Assembly (NCBI RefSeq): GCF_019802125.1
Contig: NZ_JAHVHT010000004.1
Location: 62,001-126,000 of the forward strand
Direction of reading: 5' to 3'
Source of the DNA: Tateyamaria omphalii
GTDB lineage: Bacteria; Pseudomonadota; Alphaproteobacteria; Rhodobacterales; Rhodobacteraceae
Length of the DNA stretch: 64,000 nucleotides
In this document: positions 1 to 8,418 of the stretch, in pieces
Layout of the letters: the number at the start of each line of letters is the position of its first letter
Position numbering within the stretch: the first letter of the stretch is position 1
Position numbers and translations under genes: made by a program
The notes under the pieces: generated by a model
What the model saw: the letters and a program-made list of their open reading frames with translations, nothing else
The model's database searches: none
Told to the model about the DNA's origin: nothing

Positions 1-510
1 ACTGAACTTTTCGCCCGCCATGACGAGGCTGTGTTCGACTATCTCAGCTTCCGCCGCGACATGGAGGGGCTCGCCGCCGAACGCGCCGCGCGCCTCGCCT
101 CAGACACCGATCTGGCCGTCGTGCAAAAGGTCTTCGAAAAGATGGAAGCCGCCCACCCCAAGCGCAATGGCGAGGAAGAAGCCCAGCTCGACGCGCAATT
201 CCACATGGCGATCATCGAGGCGAGCCACAACGTCATCATGCTCCACATGATGCGGTCGATGTACCAGCTTCTACGAGATGGTGTGTTCTATAACCGCCAA
301 GTCATGTTCAAGCAGCGCACCACACGGCAGGCGCTTCTGGACCAGCACCGCCAGATCAACACTGCCTTGCAAGCCCGCGACCCGGGCGCCGCCCGCACCG
401 CCGTGCACGCCCATCTCGACTATGTTGAACGGGCCCTGCGCGACCAGCAAAAGGCCGAGCATAACGAAGAGATCGCGCGCCAGCGGCTCGACCACGAAAC
501 GAGCGGCTGA
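1..510 (+). CDS. GntR-family regulator, FCD ligand domain (5' end outside window)
   Basis: The reading frame is open from base 1, so the start codon and the N-terminal winged-helix DNA-binding domain lie to the left of the window. The visible 169 residues are all helical and resemble the FCD effector domain of the FadR/PdhR/LldR branch: an Arg-rich first helix (FRRDMEGLAAERAA), then Asp/His-bearing helices (DAQFHMAII, LLDQHRQI, AVHAHLDYVE) that bind a metal or carboxylate in this family. Regulators of this branch usually sense small organic acids. The target genes cannot be told because the upstream neighbours are missing. It ends back to back with the convergent pstB-like gene, with no gap. 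Confidence 0.85.
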   Translation, partial: TELFARHDEAVFDYLSFRRDMEGLAAERAARLASDTDLAVVQKVFEKMEAAHPKRNGEEEAQLDAQFHMAIIEASHNVIMLHMMRSMYQLLRDGVFYNRQVMFKQRTTRQALLDQHRQINTALQARDPGAARTAVHAHLDYVERALRDQQKAEHNEEIARQRLDHETSG

Positions 511-1326
511 TCACCCCATCTTGCCCGCGATAAACGCCCGCGCCTCCGTCGTGCGGGGCGCCGTGAACATGGCTTCCGTCGGCTGTAGCTCCAGCAACTT
601 GCCAAGGTGGAAGTAGGCAACCCGATCCGCGATCCGCCGGGCCTGCGCCATCGAATGGGTGATAATGACGATGGCCTGATCCCGCTTCAGTTCAAGCAGC
701 AAATCCTCGATCCGTTGTGTCGCAATCGGGTCAATGGACCCGGTTGGCTCGTCCATCAACAGCACCTCGGGACTGGTCGACAGGGCACGCGCGACGCACA
801 ACCGCTGCTGTTGACCGCCGGAGAGTTCAGTACCGGACTTGACGGTCAGGTGTTCCACTACCTCATCCCACAGCCCTGCGCGCCTAAGGCACTGTTCTAC
901 ATGAATTTTCAACGCCTTCCGATTCCTTGTCAAACCATGCAGCCGCGCGGGGTAAGCCACGTTTTCAAAGATACTCGTCGGAAACGGGTTCGGCTTTTGA
1001 GCGACCCAGCCGAACCGTCGGCGGTGCAGCGGTGGGTCGATATCCGGCCCATGTATGTTGTCACCATTCATCAGGATCGTGCCCTCGATCAGCACGTCCT
1101 GGGCATCATCATGCATGCGGTTCAGACACTTCAGCGCCGTGGATTTCCCGCAGCCGGACGGACCTATAAAGGCCAGGATCTCGCCTGGGTACAGGTCAAA
1201 ACTGACATCATCCAGCGCCTGCTTTTCGCCATAGTGCAGCGACAGGTTGCGGACTGTCACAATGGGCGGGCTGTTGCGGCGCAGGGCGTGTATGGAGGGA
1301 AGGCCGGTCGTCTGTGTGTCAAACAT
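511..1326 (-). CDS. pstB: PstB-like ABC transporter ATP-binding protein, no permease nearby
   Basis: ATPase subunit of an ABC importer, closest to the phosphate importer PstB. Visible motifs are Walker A GPSGCGKST, signature LSGGQQQRLCVARAL, Walker B VLLMDEP and the H-loop IITHSM. The PstB-specific run CLNRMHD follows Walker A. The segment after Walker B reads TGSIDP where PstB normally has CSALDP, so it is a divergent member. The ATG at 1326 is preferred over an upstream in-frame start because a GAGG ribosome-binding sequence sits just before it and the 271 aa product then has the family length. No pstS, pstC, pstA or phoU is beside it, so it either works with a permease elsewhere or is a relic. 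Confidence 0.85.
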   Translation of the reverse strand: MFDTQTTGLPSIHALRRNSPPIVTVRNLSLHYGEKQALDDVSFDLYPGEILAFIGPSGCGKSTALKCLNRMHDDAQDVLIEGTILMNGDNIHGPDIDPPLHRRRFGWVAQKPNPFPTSIFENVAYPARLHGLTRNRKALKIHVEQCLRRAGLWDEVVEHLTVKSGTELSGGQQQRLCVARALSTSPEVLLMDEPTGSIDPIATQRIEDLLLELKRDQAIVIITHSMAQARRIADRVAYFHLGKLLELQPTEAMFTAPRTTEARAFIAGKMG

Positions 1327-1433
1327 GAGAACCTCGCGGGTGCTGGAAACAGGGCCGTACCCAACGGGTAGTCCGCGCAACAGCACCCCGGCTTGATCCA
1401 TGCCAAACCCGCGCAAAACTTCACAAAACCTTC

Positions 1434-1466
1434 AAAAAGAAAAACCCCGGCGCGGTGGCCGGGGTT
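1434..1466 (-). terminator. Rho-independent terminator of the F0 ATP synthase operon
   Basis: Read on the minus strand, a GC-rich stem (AACCCCGGC pairing with GCCGGGGTT, six-base loop) is followed by TTTTTCTTTTT. It lies 28 bases after the atpF stop, so it should end the atpI-to-atpF transcript before the pstB-like gene. Confidence 0.85.
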
Positions 1467-1493
1467 CAATAGTTTCGGTGTGGTCGCAAGGGC

Positions 1494-2069
1494 TTAGTGC
1501 AGCCGCGCGTCCACTTCCGCAATGGCGTCGTCGATCAGCTTGTTGCTGTCGGTGGCCGTCATCTGCTTGGCGATCACGTCGCGCGCGGCCTGTACTGCAA
1601 CCACGGCAGCAGTGTCGCGCACCTCTTTGACGGCGCTTGCTTCGGCCGAAGCAATCTGGTCCGTCGCAGCGGCGAGGCGGCGTTCGATGGACGTCTTGAG
1701 GTCAGCGCGCGCCTGATCGGCAGCCGCTTCCGCGTCCTTTTTCGCCTGTTCGACGATCTTGTCGGCCTGCTCCTGCACCTCTTTCTGCTTGCGCTCATAC
1801 GACGCCAACAGAGTTTGCGCTTCTTCACGCAGCGCGCGGGCCTCGCTGATCTCGGACTGGATGCCGCTTGCGCGATCGTCCAGCATTTTCGAGATCATGC
1901 CGGGCACCTTGAAGTACACCAGCACGCCGATGAACAGGATGAACGCGATCAGAACGATCAGGTCCGTGTTGCTCAGCTTCCAGAACTCCGCCGAAAACGG
2001 ATTCTTGGATGCGGCCAGTGCCGGACCAGCAGCCAGAACGGCGAGGGATGTAAGGGTCAGAAAACGCAT
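1494..2069 (-). CDS. atpF: ATP synthase F0 subunit b
   Basis: Stator subunit b of the F1F0 ATP synthase, 191 aa. The N-terminus has an Ala-rich leader-like segment, then one membrane helix at about residues 38-58 (LIVLIAFILFIGVLVYF). The rest is a long charged coiled coil that forms the peripheral stalk and touches the F1 delta subunit. The length fits the alphaproteobacterial b subunit. It is the last gene of the F0 operon, three bases after the b' gene, and is followed by a strong terminator. The F1 genes are not in this window, as expected for this group, where F0 and F1 operons are separate. Confidence 0.95.
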   Translation of the reverse strand: MRFLTLTSLAVLAAGPALAASKNPFSAEFWKLSNTDLIVLIAFILFIGVLVYFKVPGMISKMLDDRASGIQSEISEARALREEAQTLLASYERKQKEVQEQADKIVEQAKKDAEAAADQARADLKTSIERRLAAATDQIASAEASAVKEVRDTAAVVAVQAARDVIAKQMTATDSNKLIDDAIAEVDARLH

Positions 2070-2072
2070 GAC

Positions 2073-2600
2073 TTATCCTTTCATCCGGGCGTTGACGGCA
2101 GCGGTGATCGCCTTGGCGTCGGCCTTGCCACCCATCAGGGCAACGATGTCCTGCGCCGCGTCCTTGGCCACTTCTTTGACGGCCTCTTGAGCACCAGCGC
2201 GAATTTCGGCAATCGCCTTTTCGCTCTCGGCAGCCTTCGCGGCAATCTCGGCATCCGCCTTTTCGATGGCGACGTCGAGGTCGGCCTGGATGGCCGCCTT
2301 GGTCTCGCCCGCGATGCGTTGCGCTTCGGCGCGGGCATCGGCCAGCGCTTTTTCATAGGCAGCTTCCGCCGCCTCCGCCTTGGCCTTGAGGTCCTCGGCC
2401 GCGGCGATGTCATTCGTGATGGTCCCCTGCCGTTCGGCAAGGATGGCTGCGATCCGCGGCAGGGCCACGCGCGACAGCACGAAGTAGATCGCCAGAAGGG
2501 CGATCACGAGCCAGAAAATCTGGTTGCCGAACGTGTCGATGTTCAGCTGCGGCATACCGGGCCCGGCGGCGTCGGCAGCACTTGATGTTTCGGTTGCCAT
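2073..2600 (-). CDS. atpX: ATP synthase F0 subunit b'
   Basis: Second, diverged stator subunit b', found in photosynthetic bacteria and alphaproteobacteria, which pairs with b as a heterodimer. It has a short polar N-terminus, one membrane helix ([18 protein letters not shown]) and an Ala/Glu/Lys-rich coiled coil to the end, with no signal peptide. The ATG at 2600 ([13 protein letters not shown]) is chosen over an in-frame ATG ten codons upstream because it gives the usual 175 aa form and has an AGGGG sequence ahead of it. It lies between atpE and atpF in the conserved F0 order. Confidence 0.95.
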   Translation of the reverse strand: MATETSSAADAAGPGMPQLNIDTFGNQIFWLVIALLAIYFVLSRVALPRIAAILAERQGTITNDIAAAEDLKAKAEAAEAAYEKALADARAEAQRIAGETKAAIQADLDVAIEKADAEIAAKAAESEKAIAEIRAGAQEAVKEVAKDAAQDIVALMGGKADAKAITAAVNARMKG

Positions 2601-2658
2601 GTCGGTCGTTCCCCTGAGTGGACCCTGCATGCAGGGCCGAATTGCGAGCCGTTACATC

Positions 2659-2686
2659 GGGCAGCGTGATCTATACCACGCCGCCC
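2659..2686 (-). other. Hairpin between atpE and atpB' (processing or stability element)
   Basis: Ten-base arms GGGCAGCGTG and CACGCCGCCC pair with one mismatch around an eight-base loop. There is no U-tract, so it is unlikely to be a terminator. Its place just 3' of the c-subunit gene suits an element that protects or segments the mRNA, consistent with subunit c being needed in many copies. Its function is inferred. Confidence 0.5.
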
Positions 2687-2713
2687 GACCGTAAGGAATA
2701 TCGCCAGAGAAGC

Positions 2714-2938
2714 TTAGACGGCGAACATCAGCAGCAGAGCGACGAGGAACGAGAAGATCCCCAGGGCTTCTGCAAAGGCGATGCCGATGAACAGTGTAGC
2801 AGTTTGGCCAGCAGCGGCCGAAGGGTTGCGCAGAGCGCCGGCGAGGAAGTTGCCAGCGACGTGGCCCACACCGATTGCGGCTGCGCCGGAACCGATTGCT
2901 GCCAGGCCTGCGCCGATGTGTGCGAGTTCACCTTCCAT
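2714..2938 (-). CDS. atpE: ATP synthase F0 subunit c (proteolipid)
   Basis: Proton-carrying rotor ring subunit, 74 aa, a hairpin of two membrane helices. Helix 1 is Gly/Ala rich ([22 protein letters not shown]), then a polar loop RNPSA, and helix 2 carries the essential proton-binding Glu in [14 protein letters not shown]. The ATG at 2938 is preferred over an in-frame codon 17 positions upstream because TAAGGAG precedes it and it gives the standard [11 protein letters not shown] start. The gap to atpB is 57 bases, and downstream it is followed by a hairpin-bearing gap before b'. Confidence 0.97.
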   Translation of the reverse strand: MEGELAHIGAGLAAIGSGAAAIGVGHVAGNFLAGALRNPSAAAGQTATLFIGIAFAEALGIFSFLVALLLMFAV

Positions 2939-2995
2939 GTCTAATCTCCTTACGATTGGAAGTTGGTATGCAGCAGGGCTGTGCCCCACCGAGCA

Positions 2996-3745
2996 TTAGT
3001 GATGCGGGTGCAGCGCGTCCTTGAGGTACACGCATGTGAGGATCGTGAAGACGTAGGCCTGGATGGCCGACACCAGCACTTCGAGCCCGTAGATCGCCAT
3101 GACGCCGATGATGGCCACGGGGGCGATGGCTGCGACTTGCGCAAAGCCAGCGAACACTTTCAGAACCGCGTGGCCGGCCATCATGTTGCCTGCCAGACGA
3201 ATGGAGTGGCTGACGGGGCGCACGAAATATGAAATGATCTCGATAACTGCGAGGATCGGGCGGAGCGGCAATGGCGCGCTCGACACCCAGAAGAGGCTCA
3301 GGAACGATGCACCGTTCTTTACGAAGCCCAAGATCGTAACTGCAAAGAACACGCCGAAGCCGAGGACAGCGGTGACCGCGATGTGCGACGTAGTGGTGAA
3401 TGACATCGGGATCAGGCCAAGGAAGTTGGCGCAGAGGATGAACATGAACAGCGTCATGATGTAGGGGAAATACTTGATCCCATCCTTGCCGGTCACATCC
3501 TCGACCATCTTGTAGACAAAGCCGTACATCAGTTCTGCAATCGACTGGCCGCGGCCCGGAACGGTTTCACGCTTGGAGGTGGTCAGGACCATCAGGCCAA
3601 TCACCGCCAGCACGGCCAGGGCAAGCCAGAGCGTCACGTTGGTGATCGTGAACATGCCAATCTCGCCACCAAACAGCGATTTGACTTCGAACTGATCCAT
3701 GGGCTTGAAGGACAGCCCACCACCGTTTGTTGCTTCATCTGCCAT
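2996..3745 (-). CDS. atpB: ATP synthase F0 subunit a
   Basis: Static membrane subunit that forms the two proton half-channels against the c ring, 249 aa with about five to six membrane helices. The conserved helix with the essential Arg is visible as [17 protein letters not shown] at about residues 180-196. The N-terminal domain and the final helix ([21 protein letters not shown]) are typical. It lies 15 bases downstream of atpI and leads into atpE. Confidence 0.97.
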   Translation of the reverse strand: MADEATNGGGLSFKPMDQFEVKSLFGGEIGMFTITNVTLWLALAVLAVIGLMVLTTSKRETVPGRGQSIAELMYGFVYKMVEDVTGKDGIKYFPYIMTLFMFILCANFLGLIPMSFTTTSHIAVTAVLGFGVFFAVTILGFVKNGASFLSLFWVSSAPLPLRPILAVIEIISYFVRPVSHSIRLAGNMMAGHAVLKVFAGFAQVAAIAPVAIIGVMAIYGLEVLVSAIQAYVFTILTCVYLKDALHPHH

Positions 3746-3760
3746 TCGGCTCTCTCCGTC

Positions 3761-4096
3761 CTAGCCCTGCGGGGCGTCGTCATCTGCGGCATCGGCCGCT
3801 TCTCGCTGGCTCTGAACCTCTTTCGCGCTGCGCATCATCGTCTGGATGCCGGCCGCGAGGCCCAGAAAAATAAATATGATCATGAGAAACGGTGAAGTGC
3901 CGAACAGCGCGTCCAGCCCGTATCCCATGCCAAAGCCGATCCCGATACCGGCCACCAGTTCGATCACCATGCGCCAGGCCAGTTGTGCCTGAGAGTGAGG
4001 GTCCGGTGTGCGGGGTTTGGGCACATGCTCTTCCTTGACCGCGTCGATCTTGGCGCTCAGGGCCTTCAGTCGATCTGCGTCTTCGGGGTCGGTCAC
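3761..4096 (-). CDS. atpI: ATP synthase-associated protein AtpI
   Basis: Small membrane protein, 111 aa, with two helices (about residues 42-62 and 68-90) in a Gly-rich context: GIGIGFGMGYGLDALFG, then FLMIIFIFLGLAAGI. Polar N- and C-terminal tails flank them. AtpI proteins help c-ring assembly or cation supply and are the first gene of F0 operons. The gene starts the operon here, behind a plausible sigma-70 promoter. Confidence 0.92.
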   Translation of the reverse strand: MTDPEDADRLKALSAKIDAVKEEHVPKPRTPDPHSQAQLAWRMVIELVAGIGIGFGMGYGLDALFGTSPFLMIIFIFLGLAAGIQTMMRSAKEVQSQREAADAADDDAPQG

Positions 4097-4128
4097 GCGC
4101 CTTTCATCCCGTCATTTGGTTTCATGGG

Positions 4129-4157
4129 TGGATATGTCGGGGTGCGGTGTGAGTCAA
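4129..4157 (-). promoter_or_regulatory. Probable promoter of the F0 operon
   Basis: On the minus strand TTGACT is followed after exactly 17 bases by TATCCA, 33 bases before the atpI ATG. The -35 match is five of six and the -10 match is four of six. Found by eye only. Confidence 0.45.
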
Positions 4158-4201
4158 CGCGCACTGACACTTTTGAAATCAGCGCCTAACCAACTGTTTT
4201 A

Positions 4202-4226
4202 TTGCATATTTTCCGGCACAATGAAG
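4202..4226. repeat. 25-bp motif, copy 1 (second copy at 50760-50784)
   Basis: The run begins TTGCATATTTTCCGG and continues CACAATGAAG. It matches a segment upstream of the DMGDH-like gene at 23 of 25 positions in the same orientation on the plus strand. It lies between the LysR stop and the F0 promoter. It could be a regulator site (the AT-rich flank and GC core resemble Lrp-type sites) or a dispersed element. Confidence 0.5.
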
Positions 4227-4302
4227 ACAGGCGCCAATGCGCCGCACCTACCCTTCCGAGCGTTTTCAGGCGGATATGTATGTTCAACCATTTGGTTGAT
4301 TT

Positions 4303-5184
4303 TTATCTTCTACGCAGCGCGGTGGTTTGGTCCAGCAGCCAAGAGCGTACCGTCCGCACGGCTTTGCGCCGCCCCGACTGACCACTGGTGAGCAAGTGAA
4401 AGGATCCCTGTCGAAACCCCACGTCAGACACACGCACAAGACGGCCCGCGGCTTCATCCAGATGCGTGCCATCCGAGGCACCGAGGTAGATACCCGCACC
4501 ATGCACCGCCGCTTCCAGCGCGAGGTTTGCGCGCATCCGCCAGGGTGGGTCCGGCACCACGACGTCGAACCCGGCCCGCTTAACCCAGTCTATCCAGATG
4601 TTGGGACCCCGATCACGCAGCAGGGGCCGCTCCGTCACATGTTCCGGCAGTAGCTTGTCATCCGGCAAGTACCCCGGTGCTGCGAATGGATAAATCGGCG
4701 CGTTGCTCAACAGATCCGATGGCTCGTCAAGATGGCCTGTCTTGGCGTAGCGAATTGCAAGGTCTGCCTCGTAGCGATCAAGATCGGCCAGGTCATTTGA
4801 ACCCACCACGCGCAGTTCGACGTCCGGAAAGGAGCGCTGGAACCCAGCCAACAAGGGCATGACGATCTTGATGGCAAAAACGGGTTCGCTGTTGACCACC
4901 ACGCGCCCTGCGGGCGTATCTGACAGCCCCTCGGTCGCATCGCTGATCACGTCAAAGGCGGGGGCAATCCGTTGCAGATAGTGGCTGCCCTCTGCTGTCA
5001 GAGCCACGCCGCGCGACGCATCGCGAAAGAGCTGCACGCCCAATCGCGCCTCCAACCCGCGCACATGACGGCTGATCGCGGAGTGACTTACAGCCAGCTC
5101 TTCGGCGGCTCGGGTAAAGCTTTCATGCCGGGCTGCGGCTTCGAAAGCACGCAAGGCATTGAGTGGTGGCAGGATGCGGGACAT
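4303..5184 (-). CDS. LysR-type regulator, GcvA-like
   Basis: 293 aa. The N-terminal winged helix (LNALRAFEAAARHESFTRAAEELAVSHSAISRHVRGLE) has the typical GcvA subgroup wording. A periplasmic-binding-protein-like effector domain runs from about residue 95 to the end. The start MSRILPPLNALRAF at 5184 is preferred over an upstream in-frame start nine codons earlier because it gives the standard subgroup N-terminus. It is divergent from a tiny DUF1127-like gene at 5293, which is its most likely target. The 108-base gap holds the dyad AGCC-CATAT-TGGCT, a possible binding site. The ligand is unknown. Confidence 0.92.
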   Translation of the reverse strand: MSRILPPLNALRAFEAAARHESFTRAAEELAVSHSAISRHVRGLEARLGVQLFRDASRGVALTAEGSHYLQRIAPAFDVISDATEGLSDTPAGRVVVNSEPVFAIKIVMPLLAGFQRSFPDVELRVVGSNDLADLDRYEADLAIRYAKTGHLDEPSDLLSNAPIYPFAAPGYLPDDKLLPEHVTERPLLRDRGPNIWIDWVKRAGFDVVVPDPPWRMRANLALEAAVHGAGIYLGASDGTHLDEAAGRLVRVSDVGFRQGSFHLLTSGQSGRRKAVRTVRSWLLDQTTALRRR

Positions 5185-5292
5185 GAGCCAAAGCGTGCAG
5201 AAAAGGCACAAGTCATGTCAAGGAACTCTGTTTGTCCCAACAGGAAGGCTAGCCCATATTGGCTGCACACCTCCTGAGAATAGAGGCTGTCC

Positions 5293-5502
5293 ATGCAACT
5301 CACCCGCTCCAACGCGCTTCTGCGCGCACTCAACACTTGTGCAAAATTTCTGCGTAAACGCAAAATACCGAAGCAAGCCGAGGGCACCGCCCTGCCCCCG
5401 ATGACGGACCATATTGCGCAAGACATCGGCCTCACCCCGTCGCAACGCGCACAGATGTCCCACCGCTGGCCGTCAGAAGAGAACAGGCACCCGTACCTCT
5501 GA
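5293..5502 (+). CDS. Small DUF1127-like protein
   Basis: 69 aa. The C-terminal half contains MTDHIAQDIGLTPSQ, which resembles the end of DUF1127 domains (a helix ending in DIGL); the N-terminus is basic (FLRKRKIPKQ). Alphaproteobacterial DUF1127 proteins of 45-75 aa are often basic and some bind RNA and affect phosphate or carbon metabolism. A clear AGAGG ribosome-binding sequence lies eight bases before the ATG. It is divergent from the GcvA-like LysR gene, suggesting LysR control. The domain match is partial, so the family assignment is moderate; reality as a gene is supported by the RBS and the divergent placement. Confidence 0.6.
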   Translation: MQLTRSNALLRALNTCAKFLRKRKIPKQAEGTALPPMTDHIAQDIGLTPSQRAQMSHRWPSEENRHPYL

Positions 5503-5540
5503 TCGCTTCCCCTTGGACCGCCCGCCCGGTATGACAGGCC

Positions 5541-5867
5541 ATGGCCGATCCGCTCGACACCGTCTTCTCAGCCCTCGCCGACCCGACCCGGCGGGCGATC
5601 CTGACGATGCTGCTTGAGGACGACATGGCCGTCACGGACGTGGCCGAACCGTTCGAGATGTCGCTGGCCGCAATCTCCAAGCACCTGACGATCCTGACCC
5701 GCGCCGGGCTGATCCAGCAGGAAAAGCGCGGCCGCGTGAAATGGTGCAAGCTGGATCCGGATGCGATGCGCGCGGCGTCCGTCTGGATGCAGGGGTTTGG
5801 CCAGTTCGAGCCCGTGAACCTCGATGCGTTCGAACGGTTCCTCGCCACCGAGCTGCCGGGCAGCTAG
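5541..5867 (+). CDS. ArsR-family winged-helix regulator (SdpR-like)
   Basis: 108 aa, almost entirely the helix-turn-helix of the ArsR family: FSALADPTRRAILTMLLEDDMAVTDVAEPFEMSL, recognition helix AAISKHLTILTRAGLIQQEKRGR, then a beta wing. It lacks the CxC metal-binding motif of ArsR/SmtB proteins and matches the SdpR-type subgroup often paired with SRPBCC-family genes, though no such partner is adjacent. The stop overlaps by four bases with the stop of the convergent DMT transporter gene. Confidence 0.9.
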   Translation: MADPLDTVFSALADPTRRAILTMLLEDDMAVTDVAEPFEMSLAAISKHLTILTRAGLIQQEKRGRVKWCKLDPDAMRAASVWMQGFGQFEPVNLDAFERFLATELPGS

Positions 5868-6754
5868 GCCACCCGCTCTTCGTCCCGCAAGAGCAGTGAC
5901 AAGGCGACCACCGTCAACCCTACACCGACCCAGACAATGCCGGAGGGCACACCGTTGCCCAAGGCCACTTCCCACAGGATCACCCAGCTTGGTGTCAGAT
6001 AAGTATACGCCATGACCTTGGCAGACGGCAGGCGCAGGGTGGCGAATTGCAACAGCACAAACGTCGCCGCCGACGCAAAGATCGCCACGTAGATCAGCGT
6101 TACCCAGACAATACCCGGCAGATCGGCCCATTGGGTCGCCATCAGGTCCCGCCAGCCCCACAGCGTCAACAGCACTGCACCGGCGACCAGCATACCGAAT
6201 GTGAACACGACCGCGGGCTCACCCCGGTTCAGCTTTCGCACCATTGGGGTATAGATCGCGTGGCTCACGCAACCGAAGAAATAGATGACCTCGCCGCGCC
6301 CAACCTCGAATGCCAGAAAGGCGGACAGGTCCGCGCGAAAGATCACCCAAAGGGCTCCTGTGGCCCCCACAGCCAAAGCCAGTGCCATGCGCGGGGTCGT
6401 GATCTGGCGCAAAAGGATGTAGCCGAAAATGCCGGACATGACGGGCGTCAGGGTAAAGACAGCCGCCGCACTGACCGGGGGCGCCGTCTTCAACCCCTCG
6501 AACATCAGAACGAAGTAGATCGCAAACAGACCGCCTAAAACCGCATAACGCCACGGCGCGTTTAGCGCCTGCCGCGGCACGCCGCCCCTCGCCGCAACGG
6601 CCACGCCAATCACAAGCGCCGCGATCCAGAAGCGGGCGGCATTCAGCGCAGCGGGCGCGATCTCGTTCGCCGCCATGGACCCAAGCGAAAACGACCCAGC
6701 CACCAGAGCCGAAAAGGCCAGCATGGCCGCATGACCGCGCAGAGCCGGCGTCAC
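5864..6754 (-). CDS. DMT-superfamily EamA transporter
   Basis: Ten predicted membrane helices arranged as two EamA repeats; the family exports metabolites or amino acids. The GTG at 6754 overlaps the TGA of the upstream LysR gene as GTGA and has AAGGGG ahead of it; it gives 296 aa, the usual length. Longer in-frame starts would lie inside the LysR gene. The translational overlap means the exporter is co-expressed with, and perhaps controlled by, that LysR protein. Typical segments include LGGLFAIYFVLMFEGLKTAPP and SAAAVFTLTPVMSGIFGYILL. The substrate is unknown. Confidence 0.88.
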   Translation of the reverse strand: MTPALRGHAAMLAFSALVAGSFSLGSMAANEIAPAALNAARFWIAALVIGVAVAARGGVPRQALNAPWRYAVLGGLFAIYFVLMFEGLKTAPPVSAAAVFTLTPVMSGIFGYILLRQITTPRMALALAVGATGALWVIFRADLSAFLAFEVGRGEVIYFFGCVSHAIYTPMVRKLNRGEPAVVFTFGMLVAGAVLLTLWGWRDLMATQWADLPGIVWVTLIYVAIFASAATFVLLQFATLRLPSAKVMAYTYLTPSWVILWEVALGNGVPSGIVWVGVGLTVVALSLLLRDEERVA

Positions 6755-7632
6755 AGAACGTGCCACCCCTTGGACTTCTCTTTCAGAAACGTCAGGAACG
6801 CCTGCACCTTGTTGGTGCGGTGCAGATCCACATGGGTCACCAGCCACAGGGGCGAGGACCAATCCTCGCGCGGGCACATGATCTCCACCAGGTTCGGGTT
6901 GGCCCGCGCCTCGAGCACGGACAGAAAGCCGATGCCCGCCCCTGCCAGCACGGCTTGTTCCAGAGCGCGCACATCCGTCGAGCGGAAGGTGATGTCATCT
7001 TCGGCCACCTGGCTACGAAGCCACTTGTGAAACGGCGCACGGTTGTCGGCGGAATCGTGACTGACAAAGCGGTGGCCCGTGGCTGTTTTCAGATCATCGG
7101 GATGGCCATGCGCCTCGACATATTGCTTGGTCGCATAAAGCCCCATGGATTGGCGGACAAAAGGCTGCACCACGTTGTCCGGCTGGTCGGGCGCATTGCC
7201 TGCACGGATCGCCACATGCGCCTCGCCATATTCCAGGCGAAACAGGCGCTCACCGGTCAGATAGCGGACCACCACATCCGGGTGCTGCTGCTGAAACTCC
7301 GTCAGGACCGGGGCCATGCGGGGTGCCATGTTCACCAGCGAGGTGACGACCAATTCACCCGACACCTCGGTCCCGCGCCCCTTGATGCGGCCCACAAGCT
7401 GGCTGAACTGGTCATCGGTGGCTTGCGCGACGCGAAACAGATCATCCCCCGCCTCGGTCGGGGTGTATCCACGGGCATGGCGCTGAAACAGCTTCACACC
7501 CAGCCGCCCCTCAAGCGCGTCGATGTGGCGGATGACCGTCGCGTGGTGCACGCCCAGCACGTCAGCGGCACCGCTGACCGTCCCCATACGCGCCACCTGA
7601 TAGGCGGTCTTGATCTCGTCCCAATTGTCCAT
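6751..7632 (-). CDS. LysR-type transcriptional regulator
   Basis: 293 aa with an N-terminal winged helix (WDEIKTAYQVARMGTVSGAADVLGVHHATVIRHIDALEGRLG) and a substrate-binding domain from about residue 90. The wording places it near the CrgA-like group that often governs quinone or electrophile stress and reductases. It is divergent from the azoreductase gene, with a 120-base gap carrying an inverted repeat (7685-7702), and translationally coupled to the EamA transporter downstream. A plausible unit is sensing of an electrophile or quinone with reduction by AzoR and export by EamA; this is inference. Confidence 0.92.
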   Translation of the reverse strand: MDNWDEIKTAYQVARMGTVSGAADVLGVHHATVIRHIDALEGRLGVKLFQRHARGYTPTEAGDDLFRVAQATDDQFSQLVGRIKGRGTEVSGELVVTSLVNMAPRMAPVLTEFQQQHPDVVVRYLTGERLFRLEYGEAHVAIRAGNAPDQPDNVVQPFVRQSMGLYATKQYVEAHGHPDDLKTATGHRFVSHDSADNRAPFHKWLRSQVAEDDITFRSTDVRALEQAVLAGAGIGFLSVLEARANPNLVEIMCPREDWSSPLWLVTHVDLHRTNKVQAFLTFLKEKSKGWHVL

Positions 7633-7684
7633 CGGTCAAAAGCTCTTTGTGCAAATCCTAACAGATGCTGTTGAGTTTCAGAAA

Positions 7685-7702
7685 TTGCGTTCAAATTTGC
7701 AA
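7685..7702. promoter_or_regulatory. Possible LysR operator upstream of azoR
   Basis: TTGC and GCAA arms flank ten AT-rich bases (TTGCGTTCAAATTTGCAA). LysR proteins bind short dyads around T-N11-A in divergent promoters like this one. Short arms, so only suggestive. Confidence 0.3.
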
Positions 7703-7752
7703 GGTCCAATTCTGGGGGCAGACGACACATCCATCCCAGAGAGGACCCGACC

Positions 7753-8325
7753 ATGACCATCCTGCACATCGACAGCTCCGCCCGCACCGAAGGGTCCGTC
7801 ACCCGTGACCTGAGCGCCCGGATCGTCGCCAAGCTCGGCGGCGACGTGATCCGCCGCGATCTGAGCGAAGCGTTGCCCCAGATCACCGAAACCTGGGTCA
7901 ACGCCAACTTCACACCCGCCGACGACCGCGACCCGGCCCAGCGCGACACGCTCGCCCTGTCCGACACGCTGGTCGAGGAATTGAAGGCCGCGGACACAAT
8001 CGTCATCGGCGCACCTGTCTACAATTTCGGCATCCCCGCCGCGCTGAAAGCGTGGATTGATCTGGTGGCGCGCGCCGGGCTGACCTTCAAGTACAGCGAA
8101 ACGGGTCCGGTCGGCCTGCTCGACGGCAAGCGCGCGATCATCGCGGTTGCAACCGGCGGCACCCCGGTAGGCAGCGACATCGACTTTGCCACCGACTACC
8201 TGAAGCACGTGCTCGGGTTCATCGGCATTCACAACGTCGAGGTCATCGCCGCTGACCGCGTCATGGCGCAGGGCGAAGAGGCCATCGCAGACGCCAAGGC
8301 AGAGATTGAGAAACTGGCGGCCTGA
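7753..8325 (+). CDS. azoR: FMN-dependent NADH:quinone/azo reductase AzoR
   Basis: 190 aa flavodoxin-fold reductase that uses NADH and FMN to reduce quinones and azo bonds by two electrons, protecting against electrophiles. The FMN phosphate loop is visible at the N-terminus (HIDSSARTEGSVTRDLS, family form SPR..SxS). The segment APVYNFGIPAALKAWIDLVARAGLTF is the flavin-binding loop characteristic of AzoR. The RBS GAGAGGA precedes the ATG. It is divergent from a LysR gene. Confidence 0.93.
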   Translation: MTILHIDSSARTEGSVTRDLSARIVAKLGGDVIRRDLSEALPQITETWVNANFTPADDRDPAQRDTLALSDTLVEELKAADTIVIGAPVYNFGIPAALKAWIDLVARAGLTFKYSETGPVGLLDGKRAIIAVATGGTPVGSDIDFATDYLKHVLGFIGIHNVEVIAADRVMAQGEEAIADAKAEIEKLAA

Positions 8326-8418
8326 CGGCCAGAAACGCCCACATATTGCCCCCAGCCGACCCGCCCGGCGGTGGCTATTCTGTTGCGCGATGTCGATGGC
8401 CGCGCGTAGCGTCGCGAC

